Origin: Ligilactobacillus equi DSM 15833 = JCM 10991
Lineage (GTDB): Bacteria; Bacillota; Bacilli; Lactobacillales; Lactobacillaceae
DNA length: 33,628 bases
Direction: 5' to 3'
Assembly (NCBI RefSeq): GCF_000615765.1
Contig: NZ_BAMI01000018.1
Coordinates: 1 to 33,628 of the forward strand
A program made the position numbers and the translations under genes. This document shows, piece after piece, positions 8,552 through 15,906 of this stretch. How positions within the stretch are numbered: the first letter of the stretch is position 1; the number at the start of each line of letters is the position of its first letter. The notes below the pieces were generated by a model that ran no database searches, was not told the origin of the DNA, and saw only the letters and a program-made list of their open reading frames with translations.

Positions 8552-9247
8552 TTGAGCAAGTATAAGTATCTATTGTTTGATATTGATGATAATTTATTGG
8601 ACTTTCAAGCTAGTGAAGACATAGCATTAGGGAAGATGTTTACTTATGTGGGACTTGAAGATAGCCCAGAAGTTCGTGCCCGTTACCACCGTTATAACCG
8701 AGCGATGTGGTCTTCGTTGGAAAAGGGCTATATTAGTCGGGAGTACCTTTTTTTGAAGCGCTTTGCTAGTTTTTTAGACAAAATTTACGATATTCAAGTA
8801 GATAATCCGCAAACTTTGGATGATAAGTATCAAACTTGGCTAAGTCAAGAACATCGCCTAATTCCTGGAGCCCTAGAAACCTTACAAACTTTGAAGACCC
8901 AAGGTTACCATCTTTATGTGGTAACTAATGGGGTAGCTTCAACCCAAAAACAAAGATTAAAAGATTCAGGCTTAAACCAATACTTTGAAAAGGTCTTTAT
9001 TTCTGAGGAAATTGGTGCCCAAAAGCCGGCTTTGGCTTTTTTTGATTATGTTTTTGCACACAGTGAGGCTAAGCGAGAAGAAAGTTTGGTTCTAGGTGAT
9101 ACTTTATCGTCAGATATTTTAGGTGCCAACAATGCAGGAATTGATTCTGTTTGGTTTAATCCAAAATGGCAACCAAATCATAGTGAGGCCAAGCCAACCT
9201 ATGCGATTAAACGGTGGTCTGATTTAGGCAAATTTTTGGAGGCTTAG
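8552..9247 (+). CDS. HAD-superfamily hydrolase, YjjG/YfnB-type nucleotidase
   Basis: 231 aa, starting at TTG 8552 behind AAGAGGTGG. The family (TIGR02254-like) dephosphorylates noncanonical pyrimidine nucleotides in the cytosol. HAD motifs: I = FDIDDNLLDF with nucleophile Asp10 and acid/base Asp12; II = VVTNG; III = Lys in GAQKPALAFFD; IV = LGDTLSSDILGANNAG. A helical cap lies between motifs I and II. Oddity: the residue that is usually Thr in motif I (DxDDTLLDF) is Asn. This is probably tolerated because the two essential Asp residues remain. It sits between htrA and rlmH, ending 3 bases before the rlmH start. The substrate is inferred from family only. Confidence 0.85.
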   Translation: MSKYKYLLFDIDDNLLDFQASEDIALGKMFTYVGLEDSPEVRARYHRYNRAMWSSLEKGYISREYLFLKRFASFLDKIYDIQVDNPQTLDDKYQTWLSQEHRLIPGALETLQTLKTQGYHLYVVTNGVASTQKQRLKDSGLNQYFEKVFISEEIGAQKPALAFFDYVFAHSEAKREESLVLGDTLSSDILGANNAGIDSVWFNPKWQPNHSEAKPTYAIKRWSDLGKFLEA

Positions 9248-9250
9248 AGT

Positions 9251-9729
9251 GTGAATATTAAGATTATTGGAGTTGGAAAGATAAAAGAAAAGTATCTCAA
9301 GCAAGGGATTGCAGAATATGCCAAGCGTTTGAGTAAGTTCTGTAAGTTTGAAGTAGTTGAGGTTCCTGACGAAAAAGCCCCTGAAAAATTAAGCCCTTCT
9401 GAGATGGCGAGCGTTAAGCAAAAAGAAGGTGAACGGATTCTTGCCAGAATTAAGGAGCGCGAATATGTTTATGCTTTAGCGATTGAAGGGAAGCAAAGAG
9501 CTTCAGAGGAATTTGCTGAGGAATTAGATCGTTTAGCGACCTATGGTAAGAGTGACATCACTTTTGTCATCGGAGGATCTTTAGGTTTAAGCCCTGAAGT
9601 TATGCAGCGATCTGATGCTCAGATTTCCTTTGGGAAGTTAACCTTACCACATCAATTAATGCGCTTGGTTTTAACGGAACAAATTTATCGTTGTTACATG
9701 ATTAATGCGGCTCGCCCTACCACAAGTGA
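9251..9729 (+). pseudogene. rlmH: 23S rRNA pseudouridine-1915 methyltransferase RlmH, last codons frameshifted
   Basis: SPOUT-family enzyme that uses SAM to methylate pseudouridine 1915 in 23S rRNA helix 69. The GTG start at 9251 gives [16 protein letters not shown], and the SAM-binding knot [13 protein letters not shown] and [16 protein letters not shown] are intact. After Asn152 (AAT 9704-9706) the frame as given runs on for 22 wrong residues, straight through a terminator, to 9775. Inserting one base near 9707 (AAT-CGC-GGC) restores the family C-terminus NRGSPYHK and a TGA at 9727-9729, giving 159 aa, exactly the family length. The conserved C-terminal residues matter for catalysis, so the protein as written would probably be impaired. 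Confidence 0.92.
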
Positions 9730-9741
9730 AGAAGGTACATC

Positions 9742-9769
9742 AAAACATCTCGTCGTGAGATGTTTTTTT
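9742..9769 (+). terminator. Terminator after rlmH
   Basis: AAAACATCTC / GAGATGTTTT stem (10 bp) followed by T's. The frameshifted rlmH reading runs through it, which supports the true stop being 9727-9729. Confidence 0.88.
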
Positions 9770-9887
9770 ATGTGAATTTTCTAATTTTAAAATGCTGTTA
9801 TACGGGTGTTTTTTTACGATTTTCAATAGAAAATAACTTAAATTTAGCTAAAATAAGAGAAAATTCATTTCGCAAAACATTTTTTTC

Positions 9888-9917
9888 TTGTAAAATACTG
9901 CACATGCGGTGTACAAT
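9888..9917 (+). promoter_or_regulatory. Promoter of NADH oxidase
   Basis: TTGTAA (9888-9893), 18-base spacer, TACAAT (9912-9917). The leader is about 55 bases and contains the cre-like motif at 9934-9947. Confidence 0.65.
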
Positions 9918-9933
9918 GTATTTGTAAAGAAAA

Positions 9934-9947
9934 AGAAAGCGTTTCAA
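9934..9947 (+). promoter_or_regulatory. Imperfect cre-like (CcpA) site in the nox leader
   Basis: AGAAAGCGTTTCAA contains the palindrome GAAA-GCG-TTTC but is one base shorter in its right half than the CcpA consensus TGWAANCGNTNWCA. It lies just downstream of the expected transcription start. A missing T, the error type seen elsewhere in this window, would make it a near-perfect site. Confidence 0.35.
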
Positions 9948-9979
9948 TATAAAGCGATGATGAGAGGGGATATTTTATT

Positions 9980-11323
9980 ATGTCAAGAACTGTAATTATT
10001 GGAGCTAACCACGCGGGTATCGCTGCTGCTAACACCTTGTTGGACAACTATCCTGACCAAGAAGTGGTCTTAGTCGATCGTAATACTAATTTGAGTTACC
10101 TAGGTTGTGGGACTGCTTTGTGGGTTGGACGTCAAATTGAAGACTATCATGGACTATTCTATACTAAAAAAGAAGACTTTGAAGCTAAGGGAGCAAAAAT
10201 TTACATGGAAACCAGTGTTAATGATATTGACTATGCTGGTAAAAAGGTTCATTGTCATCCCTTGACAGGCGGAGATGATTTTACTCTTGAATATGACCAC
10301 CTGTTACTAACTACGGGTTCGACGCCAATTTCACCAAACGTACCTGGCCGTGATTTGGATGGCATTCACTTCTTGAAGCTTTTCCAAGATGGTCAAGATG
10401 TAGATAAGGAAATGTCAAAGCCAGAGGTTCAAACTGTGGCTGTAATCGGGGCTGGTTACATCGGGGTGGAAGTGGCTGAGGCTGCTAAGCGTCGTGGTAA
10501 GAAGGTTTTGGTCTTTGATGCGGCGCCTACGTGTCTGGCTAACTACTATGACCCAGAATTCTCCAGCATGATGGAAGAAAACTTGAAGGAACACGACTTA
10601 GAGTTACATTTTGGTAAGTTAGTTTCTGAATACAAGGGTGATGTAAATGGTCGTGTTAACCAAGTGGTGACAAAGGAAGGCGAAACATACGACGTTGACT
10701 TAGTAATTAACGCCATTGGTTTCCGTCCTAATAACGACTTAGGGAAAGATCACCTAGACTTATTTGCTAATGGGGCATACAAGGTTGACCGCCATCAAGT
10801 AACTAGTGATCCAGCTGTTTATGCTGCTGGTGACTGTGCGACGATTTACTCTAATGCACTTGACGGTGATACTTACATCGCCTTAGCTTCCAATGCCGTT
10901 CGTTCCGGGATTGTGGCTGGTCACAATATTGGTGGTACAGCTCTGGAAGCTATCGGGGTACAAGGTTCCAACGGGATTTCTATCTTTGGCTTGAACCTAG
11001 TTTCAACTGGACTTTCTGTTGAATCAGCTGCCAAGTTTGGAGTTGATGTAGCTTACACCGACTTTGAAGATTTACAAAAACCTGCTTTCATGAAGGTTAA
11101 TGACAAAGTAAAAATTCGTATTGTTTATGAAAAATCATCTCGTCGGGTTGTAGGAGCGCAATTAGCATCTAAGGCAGATGTTTCTATGGCAATCCACATG
11201 TTCTCCTTAGCTATCCAAGAACATGTAACTATTGACAAATTGAGTCTCTTAGATATTTTCTTCTTGCCACACTTCAACCAACCATACAACTACATCACGA
11301 TGGCTGCTTTAGGTGCTAAATAA
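9980..11323 (+). CDS. nox: NADH oxidase, water-forming type
   Basis: 447 aa FAD-dependent pyridine nucleotide-disulfide oxidoreductase that reduces O2 to water with NADH in the cytosol. An N-terminal FAD Rossmann motif (VIIGANHAGIAAAN, with His11 typical of Nox/CoA-disulfide reductases) is followed by redox-active Cys43 in SYLGCGTALW. The NADH-binding motif is VAVIGAGYIGVEVAEAA (about 153-169), the second FAD contact is VYAAGDCA, and a dimerisation domain forms the C-terminus. The single Cys without a CxxxxC pair fits Nox rather than a disulfide reductase. RBS GAGGGG lies upstream. Monocistronic between a promoter and a terminator. It supports aerobic NAD regeneration and would relieve the NADH made by PDH (inference). 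Confidence 0.93.
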   Translation: MSRTVIIGANHAGIAAANTLLDNYPDQEVVLVDRNTNLSYLGCGTALWVGRQIEDYHGLFYTKKEDFEAKGAKIYMETSVNDIDYAGKKVHCHPLTGGDDFTLEYDHLLLTTGSTPISPNVPGRDLDGIHFLKLFQDGQDVDKEMSKPEVQTVAVIGAGYIGVEVAEAAKRRGKKVLVFDAAPTCLANYYDPEFSSMMEENLKEHDLELHFGKLVSEYKGDVNGRVNQVVTKEGETYDVDLVINAIGFRPNNDLGKDHLDLFANGAYKVDRHQVTSDPAVYAAGDCATIYSNALDGDTYIALASNAVRSGIVAGHNIGGTALEAIGVQGSNGISIFGLNLVSTGLSVESAAKFGVDVAYTDFEDLQKPAFMKVNDKVKIRIVYEKSSRRVVGAQLASKADVSMAIHMFSLAIQEHVTIDKLSLLDIFFLPHFNQPYNYITMAALGAK

Positions 11324-11331
11324 CCTAAGTT

Positions 11332-11366
11332 AATCCTCGTCGCTATTGGAGTGGCGGGGATTTTTT
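11332..11366 (+). terminator. Terminator after nox
   Basis: Stem AATCCTCGTCGCT / AGTGGCGGGGATT with a few G-U pairs, then a T-run. Its core resembles the terminator at 33330-33360. Confidence 0.8.
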
Positions 11367-11410
11367 GCAACCTAAATCGGCTAAGGCTATAATGAATATG
11401 AGGTGATGAT

Positions 11411-11623
11411 ATGGAATTCAGTCAAACGGCATATCAAGAGTTTAAGGCGGAGTTAGAAGAGGTGGAAACTTTGTTTAATGACTCTATTGCCTTATCTCAT
11501 GCTGGTCGCTCGGTTTTAATTACGAAGCTTAATAAGTTACGCGTGAAAGCGCGTGCTTTTGTAGATTCGGGTGAAGGTGGGGAAGTTGAGAAATCAGAAA
11601 AAATTGAAAAAACAGTGCGTTAA
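11411..11623 (+). CDS. Small unknown cytosolic protein, 70 aa
   Basis: MEFSQTAYQEFKAELEEVETLFND... starts at ATG 11411 behind GAGGTGATGAT. It is highly charged and probably helical, with Glu-rich coiled-coil character in 10-25, a central basic segment (LITKLNKLRVKARAF) and a low-complexity Glu/Lys tail. No signal peptide, membrane helix or recognised motif. It is a single gene bounded by the nox terminator and its own perfect hairpin. I do not recognise the family; the clean ribosome site and isolated unit support a real gene. Confidence 0.65.
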   Translation: MEFSQTAYQEFKAELEEVETLFNDSIALSHAGRSVLITKLNKLRVKARAFVDSGEGGEVEKSEKIEKTVR

Positions 11624-11654
11624 AAACAGCCCGTCATCGTGACGGGCTGTTTTT
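11622..11654. terminator. Bidirectional terminator between the small gene and manO
   Basis: Perfect 15-bp stem AAAAACAGCCCGTCA / TGACGGGCTGTTTTT with loop TCG. A/T tails on both sides serve both converging units. Confidence 0.93.
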
Positions 11655-11662
11655 ATGTGTTG

Positions 11663-12049
11663 TTAGACTTTATGTGAGAAGAGACTACCTAAGTTGCTGA
11701 AGCGTAGCTTGAGGAGGTAAAAGGCACTTGGCGCTTTGCGTAAGCTTTCGCGAGGAATATGGGCCTGAATGGCTTTCAGGGTCGCACGACTATTACGTGT
11801 TGAAAATCTGAAGGTACCATTATTCTTGGTGCGAATTTCAAAGCGAGGAATATATTTACCACCGAAGTAAACATCAGCGACAACATAAGCAATTTCATCC
11901 CAAGGAATTTGAATGTAATCTTGTAATTTGGTGTCGTTGTAGAATTCAAAGGCACAATCTCCAACCATGACATGGCCATAGAAGGGGCCGTTTTTGTACC
12001 AGGTGCCCTTATCTGTCAGCTCTCTTGTAGTGTTTAGTGATTGTACCAT
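11663..12049 (-). CDS. manO: ManO, DUF956 protein of the mannose PTS operon
   Basis: 128 aa. DUF956 proteins are encoded at the end of mannose-PTS operons in lactic acid bacteria; regulation of the operon is proposed, without a defined mechanism. Family features seen: KGTWYKNGPFYGHVMVGD near residue 15, then IPWDEIAYVVADVYFGGKYIPRF, then RFSTRNSRATLKAIQ. No membrane segment. The ATG at 12049 has AAAGGTTGAG upstream. It is 21 bases downstream of manZ in the same operon. Recent structural work on homologues links them to the EIIC/EIID complex, but I rely only on family and context. Confidence 0.88.
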   Translation of the reverse strand: MVQSLNTTRELTDKGTWYKNGPFYGHVMVGDCAFEFYNDTKLQDYIQIPWDEIAYVVADVYFGGKYIPRFEIRTKNNGTFRFSTRNSRATLKAIQAHIPRESLRKAPSAFYLLKLRFSNLGSLFSHKV

Positions 12050-12070
12050 TTTATCTCAACCTTTCTTAAA

Positions 12071-12985
12071 TTACAGTAAACCGATCACGTGTAAGACGAT
12101 AGCTAAAACGAAGATTCCTAAGATGATAACGATTGGAGAAACTTTCTTCTTCAATAACCACATGCAAAGGAAGGTTAAACCAAGTGCCGCTAAACCAGGA
12201 ACTAATTGGTCTAAGTTATCTTGTAAAGTGGTGGTCTTAGTAGCATCAATGGAACGTCCAGCTGCGTATTGGCTGAAAGCTTCCTTCAAACCTTTAGCAC
12301 CAGCAGGTAACTTGTCCCAGTCGATGTAAGCCCCTTTTTGTTGCTTAACTTCAGAAACGACAGGTGTGAAAGTGATGGAAACCCAACGTTGAATCAAGGA
12401 ACCAATCACGAACATCCCCATCATAGAAGCTCCGCGGGTAACCTTTTGTAATAAGCCACCAGATAGGTCATCAGTGATGGCCGTCCCGGCCTTGTAACCA
12501 AATTCTTGGGTGTACCATTTAACAACGGCGGCCATAATGTTCCATAAAATGAAGAAAACTAATGGACCAGCTAAGTTACCAGAAACAGCAAGGGAAGCTC
12601 CTAGAGAAAGGAGAATAGGACGTAAGGTGAACCAAAAGAGGGGGTCACCGGCCCCGGCCAAAGGTCCCATCATCCCAATTTTAACCCCAGAAATTGCCGC
12701 GTCATCAACATTTGCTCCGTTGGCACGTTCTTCTTCTAAGGCCATGGTTACCCCGAAAATTGGGTTTGCCATGAAGGGGTGGGTGTTAAAAAATTCCAAG
12801 TGGCGCTTCAAAGCAGCAGCGCGGTCTTCTTTTTTACTGTAAAGTTTTTTAATGGCAGGGATCAAAGTGTAAGCGACCCCACCGTTTTGCATCCGTTCGT
12901 AGTTAAAAGAACTTAATAGGAAGTAGGAACGACCGAACATCTTAAAACGGTCTGCTTTTGTTAAAGTAATTTTCTTATCAGCCAT
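12071..12985 (-). CDS. manZ: Mannose-family PTS membrane component EIID
   Basis: 304 aa. EIID of the mannose/glucose PTS works with EIIC to move sugar across the membrane while EIIAB phosphorylates it. It shows the family N-terminus LTKADRFKMFGRSYFLLSSFNYERMQ, the signature region KIGMMGPLAGAGDPLFWFTLRPI, and a hydrophobic C-terminus (VIILGIFVLAIVLHVIGLL). ATG 12985 has GAGGAGG upstream. The gene appears complete and lies 15 bases after the truncated manY. Without EIIAB and full EIIC it could not make a working transporter on its own. Confidence 0.95.
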   Translation of the reverse strand: MADKKITLTKADRFKMFGRSYFLLSSFNYERMQNGGVAYTLIPAIKKLYSKKEDRAAALKRHLEFFNTHPFMANPIFGVTMALEEERANGANVDDAAISGVKIGMMGPLAGAGDPLFWFTLRPILLSLGASLAVSGNLAGPLVFFILWNIMAAVVKWYTQEFGYKAGTAITDDLSGGLLQKVTRGASMMGMFVIGSLIQRWVSITFTPVVSEVKQQKGAYIDWDKLPAGAKGLKEAFSQYAAGRSIDATKTTTLQDNLDQLVPGLAALGLTFLCMWLLKKKVSPIVIILGIFVLAIVLHVIGLL

Positions 12986-13000
12986 GTTTTTGTCCTCCTC

Positions 13001-13459
13001 TTAGAAATCTTCTAAAATTTCACCCAATGGGTCACCAGAACCGTTACCACCGTTAGATGAACCGTTGGAGTTATTACTGTTACCGCCTTCTAAGGCTAAG
13101 AATAAGACAGCCAAGCAGACCCCGATAATCCCTAAGGAAATCAAAGTTAATTGTTGGATGGCTGCTAAAGCGAAACCAAGGAAGAAGAAAGGCCAAACTT
13201 CACGGCTGGACATCATGTTGATAACCATGGCGTAACCTACGGCCACAACCATGCCCCCACCGATAGTCATCCCGGCAGTTAACCATTCAGGCATAGACTC
13301 AAGTCCTTGGCGCACTAAGCTAACGGGGATTAGCATTAAAAGTAAGGCAGGTACGGCTACCCGCAAACCTTGGAGACACATCCCGATGAAGTGCCACACT
13401 TGAATACCGTTGATATCGGCTTGTTCGGCGCGACTGTCCATAATATGAGCAATGAACAC
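13001..13459 (-). pseudogene. manY: Mannose PTS component EIIC, C-terminal half only
   Basis: 152 codons matching only the second half of EIIC (usual length about 265-275 aa). It begins VFIAHIMDSRAEQADINGIQ, in mid-protein, and continues LQGLRVAVPALLLMLIPVSL and VAVGYAMVINMM...PFFFLGF, ending in a Gly/Asn/Ser-rich tail. The first ~115-125 residues, with several membrane segments and substrate-binding loops, are missing, as is the upstream EIIAB gene manX. The GTG at 13459 has no ribosome site, and the open frame reaches only to a TGA near 13492. The sequence beyond about 13460 belongs to a different, plus-strand gene, so this is a deletion or mis-join, not a single-base error. Confidence 0.85.
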
Positions 13460-13884
13460 TAAAAAATAAATATTATTGGGGAATTTTCATCATTGTTGCG
13501 GGTATGATTTTACTCCTATCAAATGATCGTCTTTTAGATTCGATAATTACACTGCCTAGTTTGGATACTTATATTGGTATGTTACCTTTAAGATTGGGAA
13601 TTTTAGTGACGTTCATTCGTAATTTTTTGACAACGATAAATATTGTAATTTTTGCAGCTGCCCTTTTTACTTATGTGGTTTACATTACTAATGAGCAACG
13701 TAATATCGAAGAAGAAATTCAACAAGTCGGCCGGGGGTTATCAAATAAAGAAATTTCGCAAAAACTCTTCCTATCAGAAGGGACGGTGCGCAACCACCTA
13801 TCGCACATTTTAGCTAAGTTGGACTTACGTGACCGCACGCAATTAGCAATTTGGGCGGTTCAAAATGGTGGGCATAACGGATGA
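13456..13884 (+). pseudogene. Scar: sensor N-terminal membrane part fused to LuxR-type HTH of a response regulator
   Basis: The open frame runs from 13456 (first ATG 13504) to 13884. The N-terminal part has two hydrophobic segments (YYWGIFIIVAGMILLL; then LGILVTFIRN...INIVIFAAALFTYVVYI) followed by a polar helix ITNEQRNIEEEIQQ, as in a membrane sensor kinase. It then joins VGRGLSNKEISQKLFLSEGTVRN...LDLRDRTQLAIWAVQNGG, the end of a NarL/LuxR-type HTH domain. The first HTH helix (LTxRExEVL) and the whole receiver and kinase domains are absent, so this looks like an in-frame internal deletion, not a natural design. It is coupled to the next gene through an ATGA overlap. The true kinase start is also missing: no ATG with a ribosome site precedes 13504. 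Confidence 0.7.
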
Positions 13885-15203
13885 AGGCTAGGATGAAAAA
13901 GTTAAGCAGTCTACTAGGCGTCTTACTATTGTTATTATTTCTGGGGGGTGGTTGGTATTTCTATCAAAAATCACCAAAGGTTATTACCATCGGTTATTAT
14001 AGCGACAGTAGCTGGGAAGTGCCAAACGACCAGGAATATAAGTTTATTGATTACGCCATTAAGAAGTTTGAAAAAGAAAATCCGCACGTCAAAGTTAAGT
14101 ATGAAAGTGGTATTAGCAAAAATGATTACTTAGCTTGGTTATCTAATAAAATTATCAAAAATCAAATGCCCGATGTTTTTGTTGTGCCTCCACGCCAACT
14201 GGGATTTTTGGCTTCTTTAAAAGCTATGAAAAAATTAGATAATTTTATCAATATTGATAAAATATCTCCCCAGAACTATTATCCAGCTAGTTGGGTGGCG
14301 GGGAATTATCAAGGCAATCAATACGCTATCCCTTTAGAAAATAATCCAACTTTGATGTGTGTCAATACGGATTTATTATCCAAGGAGGGGATTGAGATTC
14401 CTCATTCGGGTTGGACCGTACAAGAATTTTATGATATTTGTCGGCGAGTAACCAAGGATACCAATCATGACGGGGTTATTGACCAATATGGCTATGCCGA
14501 CTATACTTGGCAAGATACCGCTCAAGCTTATGGGGCGAAACTTTTTAACGATAGTGGGACAGAAAGTTATCTCAATTCTGAAAAATTCCGAAAGTCACTG
14601 GTGATGACGGAAAAAATTTATAACCTCCAAAAAGGTTATAAAGTTTCCGCAGATGATTTTGACCAAGGTAAAGTGGCCTTTTTACCCATGACCTTAGCAC
14701 AATATCGAACTTATGAGTCTTACCCGTATCGAATCTCGCGGTATTCGACCTTCTCTTGGGCTTGTATCCGGATGCCAGCGGTGAATAATCGGGTTAATGC
14801 GACGGTTGTCGATACTTCGATGGTCGCTATGGCAGCTCATAGTCACCATCCTTATTTAGCCTGGAAATTTATGAGGATGTTGAGTTATGATAGCCAGATT
14901 CAAACTAAACTCTTTGATGATTCGCAAGGGGCAGCGGTTTTAAAAAAAGTTATGCAAAGCAAGAATGTTGAAGCTAATTTAGCGGGAAGTGGTAAGGGTG
15001 ACCAAGCTCTAACGGCACAAAAATTTACTAGTATTATGGCTAAGTCACAAGATGTTCCCAAATTCAAAGAGTATAACGCAGCATTGGGAAAAGTTGATTA
15101 TCTAATTAATCGTGCGTTGAAGAATGGTGATATTAGTACGCAATTATCAGATATTCAAAGTCAAATTCAAGTGGAATTAAAAAGTGGTTTGGACAAAAAA
15201 TAG
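13881..15203 (+). CDS. Membrane-anchored extracellular solute-binding protein (family 1), probable sensory accessory
   Basis: 440 aa. An N-terminal hydrophobic segment (LSSLLGVLLLLLFLGGGWYFY) lacks a lipobox Cys and a clear signal-peptidase site, so it likely stays as an anchor. The rest resembles sugar ABC-transporter binding proteins: KKFEKENPHVKVKYESG, QMPDVFVVPP, YQGNQYAIPLENNPTLMCVN, DTNHDGVIDQYGYADY, and VDTSMVAMAAHSHHPYLAWKFM. No permease or ATPase gene is near. It overlaps the sensor/regulator scar by ATGA (start 13881; ATG 13893 is an alternative), which suggests it delivered sugar signals to the now-broken two-component system controlling the divergent man-PTS. That role is inference from order and anchoring. 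Confidence 0.75.
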   Translation: MKARMKKLSSLLGVLLLLLFLGGGWYFYQKSPKVITIGYYSDSSWEVPNDQEYKFIDYAIKKFEKENPHVKVKYESGISKNDYLAWLSNKIIKNQMPDVFVVPPRQLGFLASLKAMKKLDNFINIDKISPQNYYPASWVAGNYQGNQYAIPLENNPTLMCVNTDLLSKEGIEIPHSGWTVQEFYDICRRVTKDTNHDGVIDQYGYADYTWQDTAQAYGAKLFNDSGTESYLNSEKFRKSLVMTEKIYNLQKGYKVSADDFDQGKVAFLPMTLAQYRTYESYPYRISRYSTFSWACIRMPAVNNRVNATVVDTSMVAMAAHSHHPYLAWKFMRMLSYDSQIQTKLFDDSQGAAVLKKVMQSKNVEANLAGSGKGDQALTAQKFTSIMAKSQDVPKFKEYNAALGKVDYLINRALKNGDISTQLSDIQSQIQVELKSGLDKK

Positions 15204-15229
15204 CAAGAGTGATGAGCTCTTGCTATTTT
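15197..15229. terminator. Bidirectional terminator between the binding protein gene and ntd
   Basis: Perfect 13-bp stem AAAATAGCAAGAG / CTCTTGCTATTTT. The stop codon of the upstream gene lies inside the stem, and the converging ntd gene ends 8 bases beyond it. Confidence 0.88.
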
Positions 15230-15236
15230 GGTGTCC

Positions 15237-15710
15237 TTAGATTACATCCCGATTGTTGTTAAAGTGAGGCATCATAACATCAAAATCATAAGTCTTCAAG
15301 TCAGTCAATCCATTTTGACTGGCATCAAAGTAAGCGGTCATAGCTTGACGAATCATTAAGTTAAGTTCTTTTTGAGGGTCGAATTGTACGATAACAACCG
15401 GTGTGTGGGTTCCATAAGCTAGTCCGACCTCAAACATTGTTCCAGAATCAGCTTCATTGTCACTTTCTTCCATCTTGTAATCAACGATGGCAACCATAAC
15501 ATCATTTTGATAAATTTGGTTAGTGTCTAACATGAAGGCAGCTTTTTGCCATTCAAGGGAACCGAATTCGGCCTCTTGATAAGGGTGTGCCTCTGGTTCA
15601 AAAATACGCCCAATAGTAGGATTAGCTTCTAAAGCTTCTCTAACTACTTGGATACGTTCTTTTTGTTGAGGGCTAAAAAATGGGGCAGCTAAGTAAACGT
15701 TTTTAGTCAT
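15237..15710 (-). CDS. ntd: Nucleoside 2-deoxyribosyltransferase
   Basis: 157 aa, the length of Lactobacillus NTD enzymes. It transfers deoxyribose between purine and pyrimidine bases in the cytosol (nucleoside salvage). The start MTKNVYLAAPFFSPQQKERI is characteristic. VMVAIVDYKMEESD leads to DSGTMFEVGLAYG, containing nucleophile Glu94 (Glu98 in the L. leichmannii enzyme), and the end MPHFNNNRDVI fits the family C-terminus that reaches into the neighbouring active site. The ATG at 15710 has AAAGGAGAG 6 bases upstream; a longer reading from 15983 has no support. Divergent from the deoxynucleoside kinase gene, whose product uses the deoxynucleosides this enzyme produces. Confidence 0.95.
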   Translation of the reverse strand: MTKNVYLAAPFFSPQQKERIQVVREALEANPTIGRIFEPEAHPYQEAEFGSLEWQKAAFMLDTNQIYQNDVMVAIVDYKMEESDNEADSGTMFEVGLAYGTHTPVVIVQFDPQKELNLMIRQAMTAYFDASQNGLTDLKTYDFDVMMPHFNNNRDVI

Positions 15711-15732
15711 AATTCTCTCCTTTAAAATCCTA

Positions 15733-15747
15733 ATCTTGAGACAAGAT
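15733..15747. repeat. Palindrome ATCTTG-AGA-CAAGAT in the ntd leader
   Basis: Six-base perfect arms with a 3-base centre, about 23 bases upstream of the ntd ATG; a related CATCTTGT motif recurs at 15777-15784. It could be an operator in the ntd/kinase intergenic region. No regulator is assigned. Confidence 0.4.
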
Positions 15748-15906
15748 ATGGTAGTATTTATAGAAAAATCATACCACATCTTGTAAATTTCTGCTTTATT
15801 TTTTAGCACAGAACGGGTATTATAGATAGGGCAGGCTAACGTTTTGGGCCTGGAAAAAAGTGGCTGGCGTAAAACCAGCTTAATAAGAAAGGATGCTTCA
15901 ATCATT

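Noticed and set aside
9730-9775. Novel C-terminal extension of RlmH
   Set aside because: The extra residues are encoded by a terminator hairpin and its T-run, and the proper C-terminus is present one frame away.
13452-13470. ATG 13452 as the original start of the sensor gene (MNTKNKYYW after removing one A)
   Set aside because: It would need an inserted base, opposite to the other errors, and there is no ribosome site. The upstream sequence belongs to manY, so the true start has probably been deleted.
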